The notes under the pieces were generated by a model that was given only the letters and a program-made list of their open reading frames with translations, made no database searches and was not told where the DNA came from. From assembly GCA_964441335.1 (NCBI GenBank), contig CAYTUI010000028.1, forward strand, positions 1-18,275: a stretch of 18,275 nucleotides of DNA, written 5' to 3'. This document shows positions 1 through 8,716 of this stretch, in pieces; the first letter of the stretch is position 1; each line of letters starts with the position of its first letter. Source of the stretch: CAYTUI01 sp964441335 (lineage in GTDB: Bacteria > Patescibacteriota > Patescibacteriia > UBA1558 > 2-01-FULL-52-15). Made by a program: the position numbers and the translations under genes.

Positions 1-1338
1 AATTTTATGCAATCCTAGCACGGCCATTATAAATAGAAAAGGCGTTACTGGCAGGCGATACCTACTATATGAAACCGGCCCTGTTAAAATGGCAAAATAT
101 AGAATGATTGCCCAAAATAGTCCAATATATAGACGTTGCTTTTTATTAAGCCACCAGGCCCCCAAAACCAAAATAAATATTACCAGCCAACAAAGTTTCT
201 CCAAACTATAAACTAACTGACCGCTCAATTGCGTAATTAAATTTTTAACATTTCCCTTCAAAATCAAGTCAGTAAAATTAACACCTGGATTAGGTTGTTG
301 ATAGCTTAAGCTACTGAAGAGATTGTGTGACATAAAACTTTCTATACTGCTGGTGAAAAAAAAAGGCAAAGTTTTAATTAAATGAAATTCGGAATATTTA
401 AAAATATTGTGATTCAATAAATAACCAATTGAAAAACTGGTTAAAGCCGGCGTATTCTTCAAATCTCGCAGCTCCTGCTCATTGGAAAAACCGCTAGCCT
501 TGAGTATCTGCTCTCTGGCTGTTTCGTAATCAATATTTTCCGAAACCGATAAATATTTAGGCAGATTATATTGGATCAAATTATAGGCGCTAACCGAGGA
601 CAAATTCCAGACACCGGTCTTAATATAATTACGCACCAACCAAGGCGTAATGACAGCAAAAAATGCAGTCAGCATGATCGCGGCGGAAACAAAAAAAGTC
701 TTAGCTGATATTTTATTCCAATTTTGTAGAATGTAAAAAAATAGCAGACCAAAAATCAGTAAAAATCCGATTGGTCTGACTAACACCGAGTATCCAAGCA
801 CCAGACCGGCAACCAACAGCCAATACTCTGCTCTGGGCTTAAAGAATATTAAATAGACGGACAGAACAATGAGAAAAACAAACAAACTATCGCTAAGCAC
901 CACCGTAGTCTGAAATATTGTCGTTGGATCCAAGAGAAATAGCAGCGGTGGCACGATTGCCCACTTAACAGGCAAAAATTGCTTTGACATCAGAAATATC
1001 AAATAGGCTGTGACCACGATTAAAATAAACTGCCAAATAATAATCATAGTAGGAAAGCCAAAAGCCGTATAGGCAATAAAAAATGGGTATCCAGGGCTGC
1101 GAAAATACTCGGATAGATAAGGAGCTGTTGCACTTAATGTGTAGGTTCTCAAGCTCAATAAATTTTCAGCCAATTTAAAATATTCTGCCGAGTCACTGCC
1201 ATCAACCGGGAAACTATAGGCGCTAAAACTATCCAAACCTCCCAGAGACTGGTCTTGATATTTAAAAAATGACCAAACCGAACCATACAGTACCAAGACT
1301 AATAGCGAAAATATTATTAAGGCTCGTCTATTGGACAT
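1..1338 (-). CDS. GT39-like (GT-C) membrane glycosyltransferase, C-terminus off the window
   Basis: Reading the minus strand from the ATG at 1338 gives 446 codons with no stop before base 1, so the C-terminus is missing. The protein is strongly hydrophobic: one membrane segment near residues 6-24, then an extracytoplasmic loop with DGSDSAEY (46-53) and RSPGYPFF (80-87), then many further membrane segments. An acidic first loop followed by an R-x-PGYP motif is typical of GT39/PMT- and ArnT-like GT-C enzymes, where a loop Asp is catalytic; Asp49 is the likely counterpart. Such enzymes transfer sugar from a polyprenyl-phosphate donor to an acceptor on the outer face of the membrane. The start overlaps the upstream GT4 gene by 11 bases, so it is probably the last visible gene of the ten-gene operon. 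The sugar and the acceptor cannot be told. The family call is fairly firm, the exact role is not. Confidence 0.8.
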   Translation of the reverse strand, partial: MSNRRALIIFSLLVLVLYGSVWSFFKYQDQSLGGLDSFSAYSFPVDGSDSAEYFKLAENLLSLRTYTLSATAPYLSEYFRSPGYPFFIAYTAFGFPTMIIIWQFILIVVTAYLIFLMSKQFLPVKWAIVPPLLFLLDPTTIFQTTVVLSDSLFVFLIVLSVYLIFFKPRAEYWLLVAGLVLGYSVLVRPIGFLLIFGLLFFYILQNWNKISAKTFFVSAAIMLTAFFAVITPWLVRNYIKTGVWNLSSVSAYNLIQYNLPKYLSVSENIDYETAREQILKASGFSNEQELRDLKNTPALTSFSIGYLLNHNIFKYSEFHLIKTLPFFFTSSIESFMSHNLFSSLSYQQPNPGVNFTDLILKGNVKNLITQLSGQLVYSLEKLCWLVIFILVLGAWWLNKKQRLYIGLFWAIILYFAILTGPVSYSRYRLPVTPFLFIMAVLGLHKI

Positions 1339-2500
1339 GATTAATAAAATCAGTGATATTTTTTGCTCTCTGTTGCCAGGAGTACTTGCCGGCCAAAACA
1401 TAAGCTTCAGCCGCTTTAGCAGTTGACAATTTAGTAGCGGTCATGGCCTGTTTAATAACATTAGCTAAATCTTCAGAATCACCCGCTTTGACAAAGAAAC
1501 AGCTGGACTCGCTTAAAACCTCCCTAATACTGGGTAAATCAGAGGCTATAATAGGCCTTTTGGCGGCCAAATACTCAAACATTTTTAAAGGCGACATATA
1601 ATGAGCATAGTGCTTTATATTAGGGAAAGGCATCAGTAAAATATCAAAGGCCTTCTGATAAATAGCCAAAGTCCTCTGGTCAACCTTAGGAATGAAAGTC
1701 ACCATCATTTCCACTCCTAATTCCCGGCATTGCTTTGAATAAAATTCTATATCTTCGAGACTACCGCCAACTAAGACTACCTGTAAATTGTTAAAACCGC
1801 TTTTTAACTTAACTGCCGCCCGCAATATCAACGATACACCTTTATCTAGTCCTTTGGTTTTCAAACTGCCTGTATAGCCCAAAATAATTTTGTCGTCTTC
1901 TAAATGCAACTCTTGTCTGGCGGTCTGCTTATCCATATTAATATCAAAAACTTCCAAATCCACTGCATCCGGAGAGACCAAAATTTTTGCTTCAGCAATA
2001 CCCAATTTAACCAGATCTTCTTTAATCCTTAACGTCAGTGGCATGATCGCTCGACAACTTTGAATATATTTCTTATAAAAATCTAACCTGCGGGGTAAAG
2101 CGTGCGATTCCCAAATAACGTTCTTAGAAAACTTTAATAGCAACGGCATAAGCAACTCATCACGCGTATATAGAATATCTTCAGTCGACAAGTTTTGCCG
2201 TCGTAACCAGCGACGTAGAGAATTCATGAAAAACAAAGATTGAATCTTAATATAAAAACCGGCTGGAGCTTTAAATAGCCAAGTGGGATCAAGCGACTTA
2301 AGTTTTACAATCTGAAAATTATTTTTTAAGCCGTAATGTCTAAAAATATCCACACCCTTGAATTCTCTGTTACTCCTGTCGGGCAAAATTAATTCTACCT
2401 CTGCCCTACTTTGGGCAAATGAATCGCACATTTTTACAATTTGAAAACCGTGAGCTTTTTCCGTCGGTATGCGCGAATTGCTGATGTATATTATTTTCAT
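1328..2500 (-). CDS. GT4 family glycosyltransferase (GT-B fold)
   Basis: 390 residues, a normal GT4 length. The N-terminal acceptor domain starts MKIIYISNSRIPTEKAHG. The C-terminal nucleotide-sugar domain shows PDAVDLEVF (177-185), GYTGSLKTKG (208-217), a VVLVGG strand (241-246) and MSPLKMFEYLAAKRPIIASD (302-321). The usual E-x7-E pair is incomplete: Glu309 is present but the residue eight before it is Tyr301. The SPLKMFEY form is common in one GT4 subgroup, so this is probably not a broken enzyme. It should act in the cytoplasm, adding a sugar from a nucleotide-sugar donor to a lipid-linked glycan. The ATG at 2500 lies two bases after the deacetylase stop codon, with no clear Shine-Dalgarno, which suggests translational coupling. 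Donor and linkage are unknown. Confidence 0.9.
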   Translation of the reverse strand: MKIIYISNSRIPTEKAHGFQIVKMCDSFAQSRAEVELILPDRSNREFKGVDIFRHYGLKNNFQIVKLKSLDPTWLFKAPAGFYIKIQSLFFMNSLRRWLRRQNLSTEDILYTRDELLMPLLLKFSKNVIWESHALPRRLDFYKKYIQSCRAIMPLTLRIKEDLVKLGIAEAKILVSPDAVDLEVFDINMDKQTARQELHLEDDKIILGYTGSLKTKGLDKGVSLILRAAVKLKSGFNNLQVVLVGGSLEDIEFYSKQCRELGVEMMVTFIPKVDQRTLAIYQKAFDILLMPFPNIKHYAHYMSPLKMFEYLAAKRPIIASDLPSIREVLSESSCFFVKAGDSEDLANVIKQAMTATKLSTAKAAEAYVLAGKYSWQQRAKNITDFINHVQ

Positions 2501-2501
2501 T

Positions 2502-3488
2502 TTAGTGACGATAATCTAAAGCAAATTCTGACAACGTTTGACCTTTTACATGCTCTGTTGTTAAAAATTTAAAAAAACTTTCTAAAGTCTCATAAACTCT
2601 TTCCAAATCCTGATCAGTTTTGACATAAGGGCTACCTCCGGCCACCAGTTCGCTGGAGTGAATCATAAATTCTAAAGCCGGCAAATTATTCTTGACGGCC
2701 GAAGAATATACCACCTTAAAATCATTCACGGTTGTTTCAGGAAAAATCCGCAACCATTTCTGTCTAAACAATAATCTATTGAAAACTTTTTTAATTATAC
2801 TATCGGTCCGGAATTTTAGATACAACTTAGCTAGTCGGGAATTTTCTTTTGACCACAAACCCGTAAATAGAATTGACATCGGCACTTCCAGAATATCTGA
2901 ACTATCTCCACCAACATACATTTGCTCGCCAGAAGTGTAATAAGGTCTGACAGGCGCTAAGCTAAAATCAGGTCCGCCAGATCCGCCTTCTAAGCCTTTT
3001 ATCCTGGTCCAGGAAACTTTCGGAGTTATGGAACAGTCAACTTTATAGCCATATTGCTTTAAAAGCTTAAATTGACGCTCGTCCATGCCCCAGCGGCCCG
3101 ATCTATATGACAAGGGTTTAGTCTGAAATTGACGCTCAATAACCTCTGTTAAAGCCTTAAATTTATCGTTCAACTCTTGGTCTGTCAGCTCGCTGGGAAA
3201 AGCCTGATCAATATCTGATGGAGCGGCCGGTGGCGTTGACCAAGGGTGCAGATGAGCTCCAATTTCAGCCCGACCCTTAGCAACTAAGGATTTTAAAATC
3301 GTAGCGGCTTGAACGTCGGCGGCCACTTCGTAACTAACTAAGTACGTGGGCTTGAAATTATATTTCTGACAAAGCGCCTGAAAACGCTTCAAACCCTCAA
3401 TATTATTTACCGAAATATGGTCTTGACGCTTCCATTGGTCATCGGCTTCAGTATCCACTGTAATCATCAGTTTGATGTCTTTACTCAT
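2502..3488 (-). CDS. NodB-like polysaccharide deacetylase (WalW-like)
   Basis: 328 residues with no signal peptide. Near the N-terminus is MITVDTEAD (8-16), matching NodB motif 1 with Asp12 and Glu14. HLHPWSTPP (79-87) supplies the His-x-His metal ligands of motif 2. YRSGRWG (128-134) corresponds to the Arg-containing motif 3, and MIHSSEL (275-281) to the late catalytic His region. Carbohydrate esterase family 4 enzymes of this kind remove N- or O-acetyl groups from sugars. Intracellular versions beside glycosyltransferases in O-antigen or exopolysaccharide loci probably act on precursor glycans. The start overlaps the end of the upstream GNAT gene by 8 bases (ATGAGTAA), and the GT4 gene follows one base after its stop. 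Substrate unknown; family confident. Confidence 0.87.
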   Translation of the reverse strand: MSKDIKLMITVDTEADDQWKRQDHISVNNIEGLKRFQALCQKYNFKPTYLVSYEVAADVQAATILKSLVAKGRAEIGAHLHPWSTPPAAPSDIDQAFPSELTDQELNDKFKALTEVIERQFQTKPLSYRSGRWGMDERQFKLLKQYGYKVDCSITPKVSWTRIKGLEGGSGGPDFSLAPVRPYYTSGEQMYVGGDSSDILEVPMSILFTGLWSKENSRLAKLYLKFRTDSIIKKVFNRLLFRQKWLRIFPETTVNDFKVVYSSAVKNNLPALEFMIHSSELVAGGSPYVKTDQDLERVYETLESFFKFLTTEHVKGQTLSEFALDYRH

Positions 3489-4662
3489 GATTGTCTTTCT
3501 TAGCTAATTTCTTCTTTAAACTCTGATGAACGTTCTGTTCTAATTTTACCACGTTAGAAGGTAAAATTTTTTTCAAAGACTTCTTAACTATTTGACTGCT
3601 TAGGCGATAACCAAAATATAAAAAATTTTTACAACTTCTTCTGCCGATCATAATAGTCCATTGCTTATAAACCTTTGCCCCCCAGCTGGCTTTATGATAA
3701 CTGAAGTTATTTAAAAAATCGTAAGTATTAATGTCCAAACTGTTTAGATAATTAAATAATTTAGCTCGCAACATATTACCCGCATCAAAATCCTTAACAT
3801 CAATATCAAATGCTTCATTACTTAAGTGAACAACATTATTATAAATAAGACAAAATTGATGAGCAATATATTTATTATGATACTTAAGATTAACAAACAT
3901 CAGTCGGCCACTGTGCGATAAATCCCTAGTTACTTGCTCAAAAAAGTCTTTGGTGCCGGTCACCCCGAACATTCCAATTTCCGCTTCTTTCTCCCAGCGC
4001 TTCTGATGCAAAATAATAAACGACTGTAACTGTTCCGGCAATTCAGTGACCGATGTTGTAATGGAAAAAGCTATCTCCCCCTTTGCCTGCAGTTCTTCAA
4101 ATTGCTTGAGTAATGACCTAACCAGTGTCCTCCGTCTGGATTTCAGACCAGCTAAATAATTCCCCCAATTAGACAAATCAACCATAGAATATTTTCTTTT
4201 CTCCAATAGCTGAAAATATTTCAACTTTTTTTTCTGCCCGACAAAATAATTATAAGTAAAACTACCTTCTAAAGCGCCAAAAAGATTAACCATATCCCAG
4301 TCTTGTTTGTGCTCCACTAAATAGTTCTGTAATTCATCGGCTACTATTTGTTCAAAACCCTGACGATATAAAATGTCCAACTCACGGGCAACATAACGCT
4401 GATCACTAACTAATCTTAAAACCTCATATTTTATTCCCGCAAAGACCATGGTTGAGACATAAAAAGGGGCCAAACCAATCAATTGGGACTCCCTATAAAA
4501 TGCCAAAATATATAATTGACGATTCTTGCCCAGATTTACCCACCAATTATATTGCCATCCCCACGACAGAAAAACCGAACCATTAGAGCTGTTTGACAAT
4601 AACTCTTCCCACTCCTGTCGAAGCAGTTTAAAACTGTCTGCATTATCAATCCTTTTGATCAT
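3481..4662 (-). CDS. GNAT family acyltransferase, CelD/BioF2-like (Acetyltransf_6)
   Basis: 393 residues from the ATG at 4662. The reading frame can be extended to a GTG at 4692, but ATG 4662 gives a four-base ATGA overlap with the methyltransferase stop, as at other junctions of this operon, and has a purine-rich AAGAAAAG just upstream. The N-terminal part (WEELLSNSSNGSVFLSWGW) and the C-terminal core (LKYHNKYIAHQFCLIYNN, then FDAGNMLRAKL and YDFLNNFSYHKASWGAKVY) match the double-GNAT architecture of CelD/BcsL/BioF2-like proteins, which are common in polysaccharide loci and related to the FemAB fold. The probable role is acylating an amino sugar or the glycan from an acyl-CoA or aminoacyl donor. 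It sits between a methyltransferase and a deacetylase, so these three form the modification part of the operon. Donor and acceptor unknown. Confidence 0.82.
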   Translation of the reverse strand: MIKRIDNADSFKLLRQEWEELLSNSSNGSVFLSWGWQYNWWVNLGKNRQLYILAFYRESQLIGLAPFYVSTMVFAGIKYEVLRLVSDQRYVARELDILYRQGFEQIVADELQNYLVEHKQDWDMVNLFGALEGSFTYNYFVGQKKKLKYFQLLEKRKYSMVDLSNWGNYLAGLKSRRRTLVRSLLKQFEELQAKGEIAFSITTSVTELPEQLQSFIILHQKRWEKEAEIGMFGVTGTKDFFEQVTRDLSHSGRLMFVNLKYHNKYIAHQFCLIYNNVVHLSNEAFDIDVKDFDAGNMLRAKLFNYLNSLDINTYDFLNNFSYHKASWGAKVYKQWTIMIGRRSCKNFLYFGYRLSSQIVKKSLKKILPSNVVKLEQNVHQSLKKKLAKKDNHE

Positions 4663-5414
4663 GATCTTTTCTTGAAAACATAGTAAGGCCACTCCGACAG
4701 CAAGGACACCCAGAACATATTTTTTGTTTTAGCCATAAAATCCCGACACCACTTGCGACGCGGACAGGCATAAATCTCCATTAAATCAAAGCCCCTCTTC
4801 TTTAAATCCCTGACCTGCCTCCAGGGCTGCCTGGCGAAATAGACAAACTTAATATTATACTTAAAACCTTTAACATCTATTTTATAGGCGGAAAAAATGC
4901 GACCGCTGAAGATATTTGTCACCCACCAAAAAATTCTGAATTTTTCCGACGGCCAAACCACGGTGCTATGGGAACTCATAATATATAACCCACCCGACTT
5001 AAGCACACGTCTCACTTCAGATAATGCCTGCCAGCGGCGTTCCAGAGGATAAATATAGTCAAGACTGTTATATGAAAAAAGAACAAGATCAAAACTATTG
5101 TCCGGAAAATCCAGCTGACAGGCGTCCATTACCCGAAAGTCAATATCTGGATACTTCTTGTTAGCCAATTCAATCATCACTGGCGCGATATCTATACCAA
5201 TAACCTGATGACCTAGCCGCTGCAAATTTATAGTTGTACGACCAGCTCCACAGCCTAAGTCCAAAATTCTGACCGGCTCTTTAGGTAACCATTTATTCAA
5301 CAAATCAGTTTCCACTTTTTTCAGATTATCACTGTCATAGAGACGCAACTGCCTCTGATTGGAAAATGAATCGCGATTTAATATTTCTTGTTTTGTCAGA
5401 TTAAATTCAGTCAT
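4659..5414 (-). CDS. Class I SAM-dependent methyltransferase
   Basis: 251 residues. Motif I is ILDLGCGAGRTT (50-61), the SAM-binding glycine loop. GIDIAP (73-78) carries the acidic residue (Asp75) that normally binds the ribose of SAM. MDACQLDFPDNSFDLVLFSY (96-115) contains the adenine-contacting and motif IV region, followed by the post-motif RRVLKSGGLYIMSSHS (135-150). This is the Methyltransf_11/25 type of Rossmann methyltransferase. In a glycan operon it most simply methylates a sugar or a precursor glycan, though small molecules or proteins cannot be excluded. ATG 5414 lies four bases after the stop of the upstream GT4 gene, and its own TGA overlaps the GNAT start. The C-terminal third is rich in Arg, Lys and aromatic residues, without a recognised domain. 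Confidence 0.88.
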   Translation of the reverse strand: MTEFNLTKQEILNRDSFSNQRQLRLYDSDNLKKVETDLLNKWLPKEPVRILDLGCGAGRTTINLQRLGHQVIGIDIAPVMIELANKKYPDIDFRVMDACQLDFPDNSFDLVLFSYNSLDYIYPLERRWQALSEVRRVLKSGGLYIMSSHSTVVWPSEKFRIFWWVTNIFSGRIFSAYKIDVKGFKYNIKFVYFARQPWRQVRDLKKRGFDLMEIYACPRRKWCRDFMAKTKNMFWVSLLSEWPYYVFKKRS

Positions 5415-5418
5415 TAAA

Positions 5419-6555
5419 TTATTTCAAGCTATCTAAAATTAATTTTTCATATTGAACGATACTGTCGCGACTATCAAACTTAGTAGCCACTTGTAAACTA
5501 TTCTGTTTGTACTTAGCCATACTATTTTCATCTAATTCGGCGAAATACTTCATGCCCGCGGCCAGTTGGATTTCATCTTCCGAAACAATCTTACCATTTA
5601 CGCCTTCTAGCAAATACTCGCCCGGTCCGGCCGACTCGGTAGATAAAACTGCCAAACCAAAAGCCATAGCCTCAATCGCTGAAATCGCAAAACCCTCCAA
5701 GTGTGAGGTAATGACAAAAAAATCACTGATATAATAATGCTTATAAACATCTTTTTTAGGTTTACCTCCCAATAGTAAAACTTTGTCCTGCAAATTCAGC
5801 TCAACAATCATTTTCTCCAAACGTTTACGCCACGGTCCCTCGCCGATTATTAATAACTTATGATCAGGGGCGGTTTGAGCAAACTTATGAAAAGCCTTAA
5901 TTAAAAGGTCCTGTTGCTTAACCCAAGCCAGCCGTCCGACGTTAATTATTAAACGATCGGAATCTTTAAAGCCCAACTCTTTTTTTAAAGCCTGTCTGTC
6001 AAAACTATTTTTTATTTCCTCAACCTCCTTAAGATCAATACCATTATAAATCCTTTGGAACTTTGATAATTTAATACCTTCTTGTTTGCTGGTATATTTT
6101 GAAACATAGTCTGAAACAGTGGCGATTTTATAAGTCAAACCTGACAATAATCTGTCCATCAATTTTTGCCACTTAGTTTTGTCAATATATGGACTATTTT
6201 CTACAGCAATAATCCGATAACCAAAAATGGGTTTTAAGAGTCTCAAAACCGTATTGCTGAAGAAAAGGTTACTCATCACCACATCCGGTTTGATGACCCG
6301 TAGAGCTTTGAAGGTTTGAACCCAAGATTTAATGTCTCTAAAACTCCTAAAATTCAGGCTGACAATCTCCACGCCCTCCGGCACAGAACCATAAAAATTC
6401 TTGGCTTCAGGATACTGAAAAAATGTCATCAGGCACAACTTATAGTTGCGCTGGTTAAAATACTTCAAATGATCAACTATAACGGATTGCACTCCGCCAA
6501 TTTTAAAATTCGTAATGGCAATTACTAATTTGATCGGTTGTTTATTGTCCATCAT
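5419..6555 (-). CDS. GT4 family glycosyltransferase (GT-B fold)
   Basis: 378 residues with a complete GT4 signature. The N-terminal glycine-rich loop is FKIGGVQSVIVDHL (17-30). NGID (171-174) links the two domains, and INVGRLAWVKQQ (204-215) gives the phosphate-binding Arg208 and Lys213. LLIIGEGPWRKRL (234-246) follows, and EGFAISAIEAMAFG (287-300) carries the E-x7-E pair Glu287/Glu295. It should transfer a sugar from a nucleotide-sugar donor to a lipid-linked acceptor in the cytoplasm. ATG 6555 overlaps the upstream TGA in an ATGA junction; the very next codon (6552) is also ATG and would give a one-base overlap, so the start is uncertain by one codon. Donor and linkage cannot be inferred. 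Confidence 0.92.
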   Translation of the reverse strand: MMDNKQPIKLVIAITNFKIGGVQSVIVDHLKYFNQRNYKLCLMTFFQYPEAKNFYGSVPEGVEIVSLNFRSFRDIKSWVQTFKALRVIKPDVVMSNLFFSNTVLRLLKPIFGYRIIAVENSPYIDKTKWQKLMDRLLSGLTYKIATVSDYVSKYTSKQEGIKLSKFQRIYNGIDLKEVEEIKNSFDRQALKKELGFKDSDRLIINVGRLAWVKQQDLLIKAFHKFAQTAPDHKLLIIGEGPWRKRLEKMIVELNLQDKVLLLGGKPKKDVYKHYYISDFFVITSHLEGFAISAIEAMAFGLAVLSTESAGPGEYLLEGVNGKIVSEDEIQLAAGMKYFAELDENSMAKYKQNSLQVATKFDSRDSIVQYEKLILDSLK

Positions 6556-7586
6556 ACAGTTTCCAGCTCCGCCATTACTTTCTTAGCAAAGTCATCTAAA
6601 TTATGATCGGACACAACAATTTGACGCAAGTTTCGTCGCCAGCTGATTTTTTCAGCCGCTGGCAGCTCCAGCAATAATTTTATCTTCACAGCTAAATCAT
6701 CAGCGTCCAAAGGTTGAACCAAAAAATTGGCCGGCAAAATATCTTTATACGCTTCATTACAGGTCAAAGGTAAACAGCCGCAAGCCATGGCTTCCAAAAT
6801 CGCTTTATCAATACTGCCGGTGGTGCTTTGATTAAGAAAAATATCAGCCGCTCGTAAATATTTCGGCAGTTCCATATTGGCAATCTGACCTGTGAAAACA
6901 ACTTTATTTTCCAGGCCAAAATTCTTGACCAAACTCTTCAATTTATCCAAATACGCCTGATCCTGTTTTAAACCCGGCGCGCCGACAATTTTTAGCGACA
7001 CCTTCGTCTCCTGATCCAGTTTTGCTATAGCCTCAATCATAATCTCCAAATGTTTAGCCGGCGAAATACGTCCGGCGGTTATCAACCGCAAACCCTCATG
7101 CTCTTTGTCAGAGGTCTGATAATCAAACAATTCCGTATCAATGCCCTGATGAACGACAACCAGTTTCTTGGACGGCCAGCGAAATCCTTTAACCGACGAG
7201 CTAAGCACTTTATCGGCCAATCTCTCTAACCATCTGACTTTCCAAGTGACAGTTCCATGGGCATACCAAGTAACAATTTTTATTCCAAATAATTTTGCCA
7301 ACGGCGCGCTTAATAAGGTGTATTCAGGATTCATGTGGCAAAACAAAACATTAACTTGAGGTAATTTTTTTATCAATTGGCGGTACAGCTCAAAAACTTT
7401 CAGCAACTTATTATTGGGCAGAGATACTAACTCCACATTATCCGGCAACTCTCCTCTGTCACTTGTTTGCCAGGTAATAACAAAAATTTTATCGGCAAAT
7501 TTAGCAAAATGCTTGATCCAATTATAAGTAAAACCGGCCAGACCATCCTGGCGGTCAACTTTTCTAGTAATAAAAATAAACTTCAT
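6552..7586 (-). CDS. GT4 family glycosyltransferase (TGS-DKAILEAM variant)
   Basis: 344 residues, at the short end for GT4. The N-terminal loop is DGLAGFTYNWI (14-24). VVHQGIDTELF (144-154) joins the domains and TAGRISPAKHLE (170-181) gives Arg173 and Lys178. The sugar-binding stretch reads STTGSIDKAILEAMACGC (254-271). Glu265 is kept, but the partner eight residues earlier is Gly257 rather than Glu, so the canonical E-x7-E is absent. The neighbouring sequence is otherwise well conserved, so I read this as a GT4 subtype rather than decay. It joins the upstream GT4 gene by a TAATG junction (one shared base) and the downstream one by ATGA. The role should be cytoplasmic sugar transfer to the growing lipid-linked glycan; specificity unknown. 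Confidence 0.88.
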   Translation of the reverse strand: MKFIFITRKVDRQDGLAGFTYNWIKHFAKFADKIFVITWQTSDRGELPDNVELVSLPNNKLLKVFELYRQLIKKLPQVNVLFCHMNPEYTLLSAPLAKLFGIKIVTWYAHGTVTWKVRWLERLADKVLSSSVKGFRWPSKKLVVVHQGIDTELFDYQTSDKEHEGLRLITAGRISPAKHLEIMIEAIAKLDQETKVSLKIVGAPGLKQDQAYLDKLKSLVKNFGLENKVVFTGQIANMELPKYLRAADIFLNQSTTGSIDKAILEAMACGCLPLTCNEAYKDILPANFLVQPLDADDLAVKIKLLLELPAAEKISWRRNLRQIVVSDHNLDDFAKKVMAELETV

Positions 7587-8716
7587 TATTTCAGTAAATC
7601 ACGCCAAAGTTTAACAATTGCCTCAATATTCTTTTGCCTGTCAAAACGAACCGAATAATCAGCCCGCGCCTGGCGACCCAATTCTATCGCTAAAGCCTGA
7701 TCATCCAATATTTTAATCAACGCCGCTAAACTGCCGGACAAATCGCTAATACCAACTAATAGACCTGTTTGTTTGTCTTTAATGATGGTTTCAGCTCCCA
7801 AAGTTCTGGAAACTACAGCCGGCGTTTCCGCCAAACCAGCCTCAACAATTACTTTGCCAAAACTTTCGTTGGTTGAAAATAATATCAAAGCAGTCGCCTG
7901 TCTATAATACCGCCACAATTCTGACGGCTCTTTTACTCCCAAAAAGCTTACTCTGTTCGTTAAAGACAATTCTCCAACCTTCTGCTGTAACCGCTTTTTT
8001 AAATGACCATCACCGATAATCTCCAGGACAAAATCCTGCCTCAATTTTGCCAATTCGGCGATAACGTTCAAGGTAAAAAATAAATTCTTAGCTTCAACCA
8101 AACGTCCGACAAATAGCAACTTCTTTAGTTCAACGGCTGGTTTATCTGACCATTCAGACAAATTAAAATCAGCAGCGGTTTTCACAGGTGTGCTAATAAC
8201 TGTAATTTTAGCGTCTGGTAGACCGTTGACGCGTAGCTTATCGGCAATCAAAGGCGAGACTACCCGAACAACATCCGCTCGCTTAACAACATATTTAGAA
8301 ATCAACAGAAAAATCCCATTGATACTTCGTTCCTTTAACCACTGCTTGTTATTCCAAAAATCGCCGTGAAAATTTACCTGCAACTTACAGTTATAACGCT
8401 TCTTTAATAAACAACCTATATAACCCGGAACAAACGGATCCTGACAAACAATGACATCAACTTTATGCTGTTCATTTATTTGCCTAAATATTCTTTGGGC
8501 GTCCCTGATGAAAAATAGTTTATTGATGGAGTTAGAAGGATGACCAAAAACATTATCGGCAATTTTAAAAACTTTCAAATTATCTTTTTTGGATGTATAG
8601 ACAATAATATCCAAGTGGTCCAGATAACGGCCATATTCCGCATGCCGTTCAACCGCATCACCGAGTCCCGAACCTCCAACCAGTGATTTATCAATACCGA
8701 TATTAACTATATTCAT
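7586..8716 (-). CDS. GT4 family glycosyltransferase (GT-B fold)
   Basis: 376 residues. The N-terminal acceptor domain has the glycine loop GGSGLGDAVERHAEYG (14-29), FVPGYIGC (95-102) and NFHGDFW (115-121). The C-terminal donor domain has LLFVGRLVEAKN (200-211) with Arg205 and Lys210, LEIIGDGHLKKRL (231-243), and NESFGKVIVEAGLAETP (283-299) with the E-x7-E pair Glu284/Glu292. This is an ordinary, apparently complete GT4 enzyme expected to act on the cytoplasmic face of the membrane. Its ATG overlaps the upstream GT4 stop by four bases (ATGA at 8716-8713) and its TAA shares one base with the next ATG. Both junctions are typical of coupled translation. Donor sugar not inferable. Confidence 0.92.
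   Translation of the reverse strand: MNIVNIGIDKSLVGGSGLGDAVERHAEYGRYLDHLDIIVYTSKKDNLKVFKIADNVFGHPSNSINKLFFIRDAQRIFRQINEQHKVDVIVCQDPFVPGYIGCLLKKRYNCKLQVNFHGDFWNNKQWLKERSINGIFLLISKYVVKRADVVRVVSPLIADKLRVNGLPDAKITVISTPVKTAADFNLSEWSDKPAVELKKLLFVGRLVEAKNLFFTLNVIAELAKLRQDFVLEIIGDGHLKKRLQQKVGELSLTNRVSFLGVKEPSELWRYYRQATALILFSTNESFGKVIVEAGLAETPAVVSRTLGAETIIKDKQTGLLVGISDLSGSLAALIKILDDQALAIELGRQARADYSVRFDRQKNIEAIVKLWRDLLK

Noticed and set aside
3481..4692. Longer form of the GNAT protein from a GTG at 4692
   Set aside because: It would overlap the methyltransferase by 34 bases without a Shine-Dalgarno, whereas ATG 4662 gives the usual ATGA junction.
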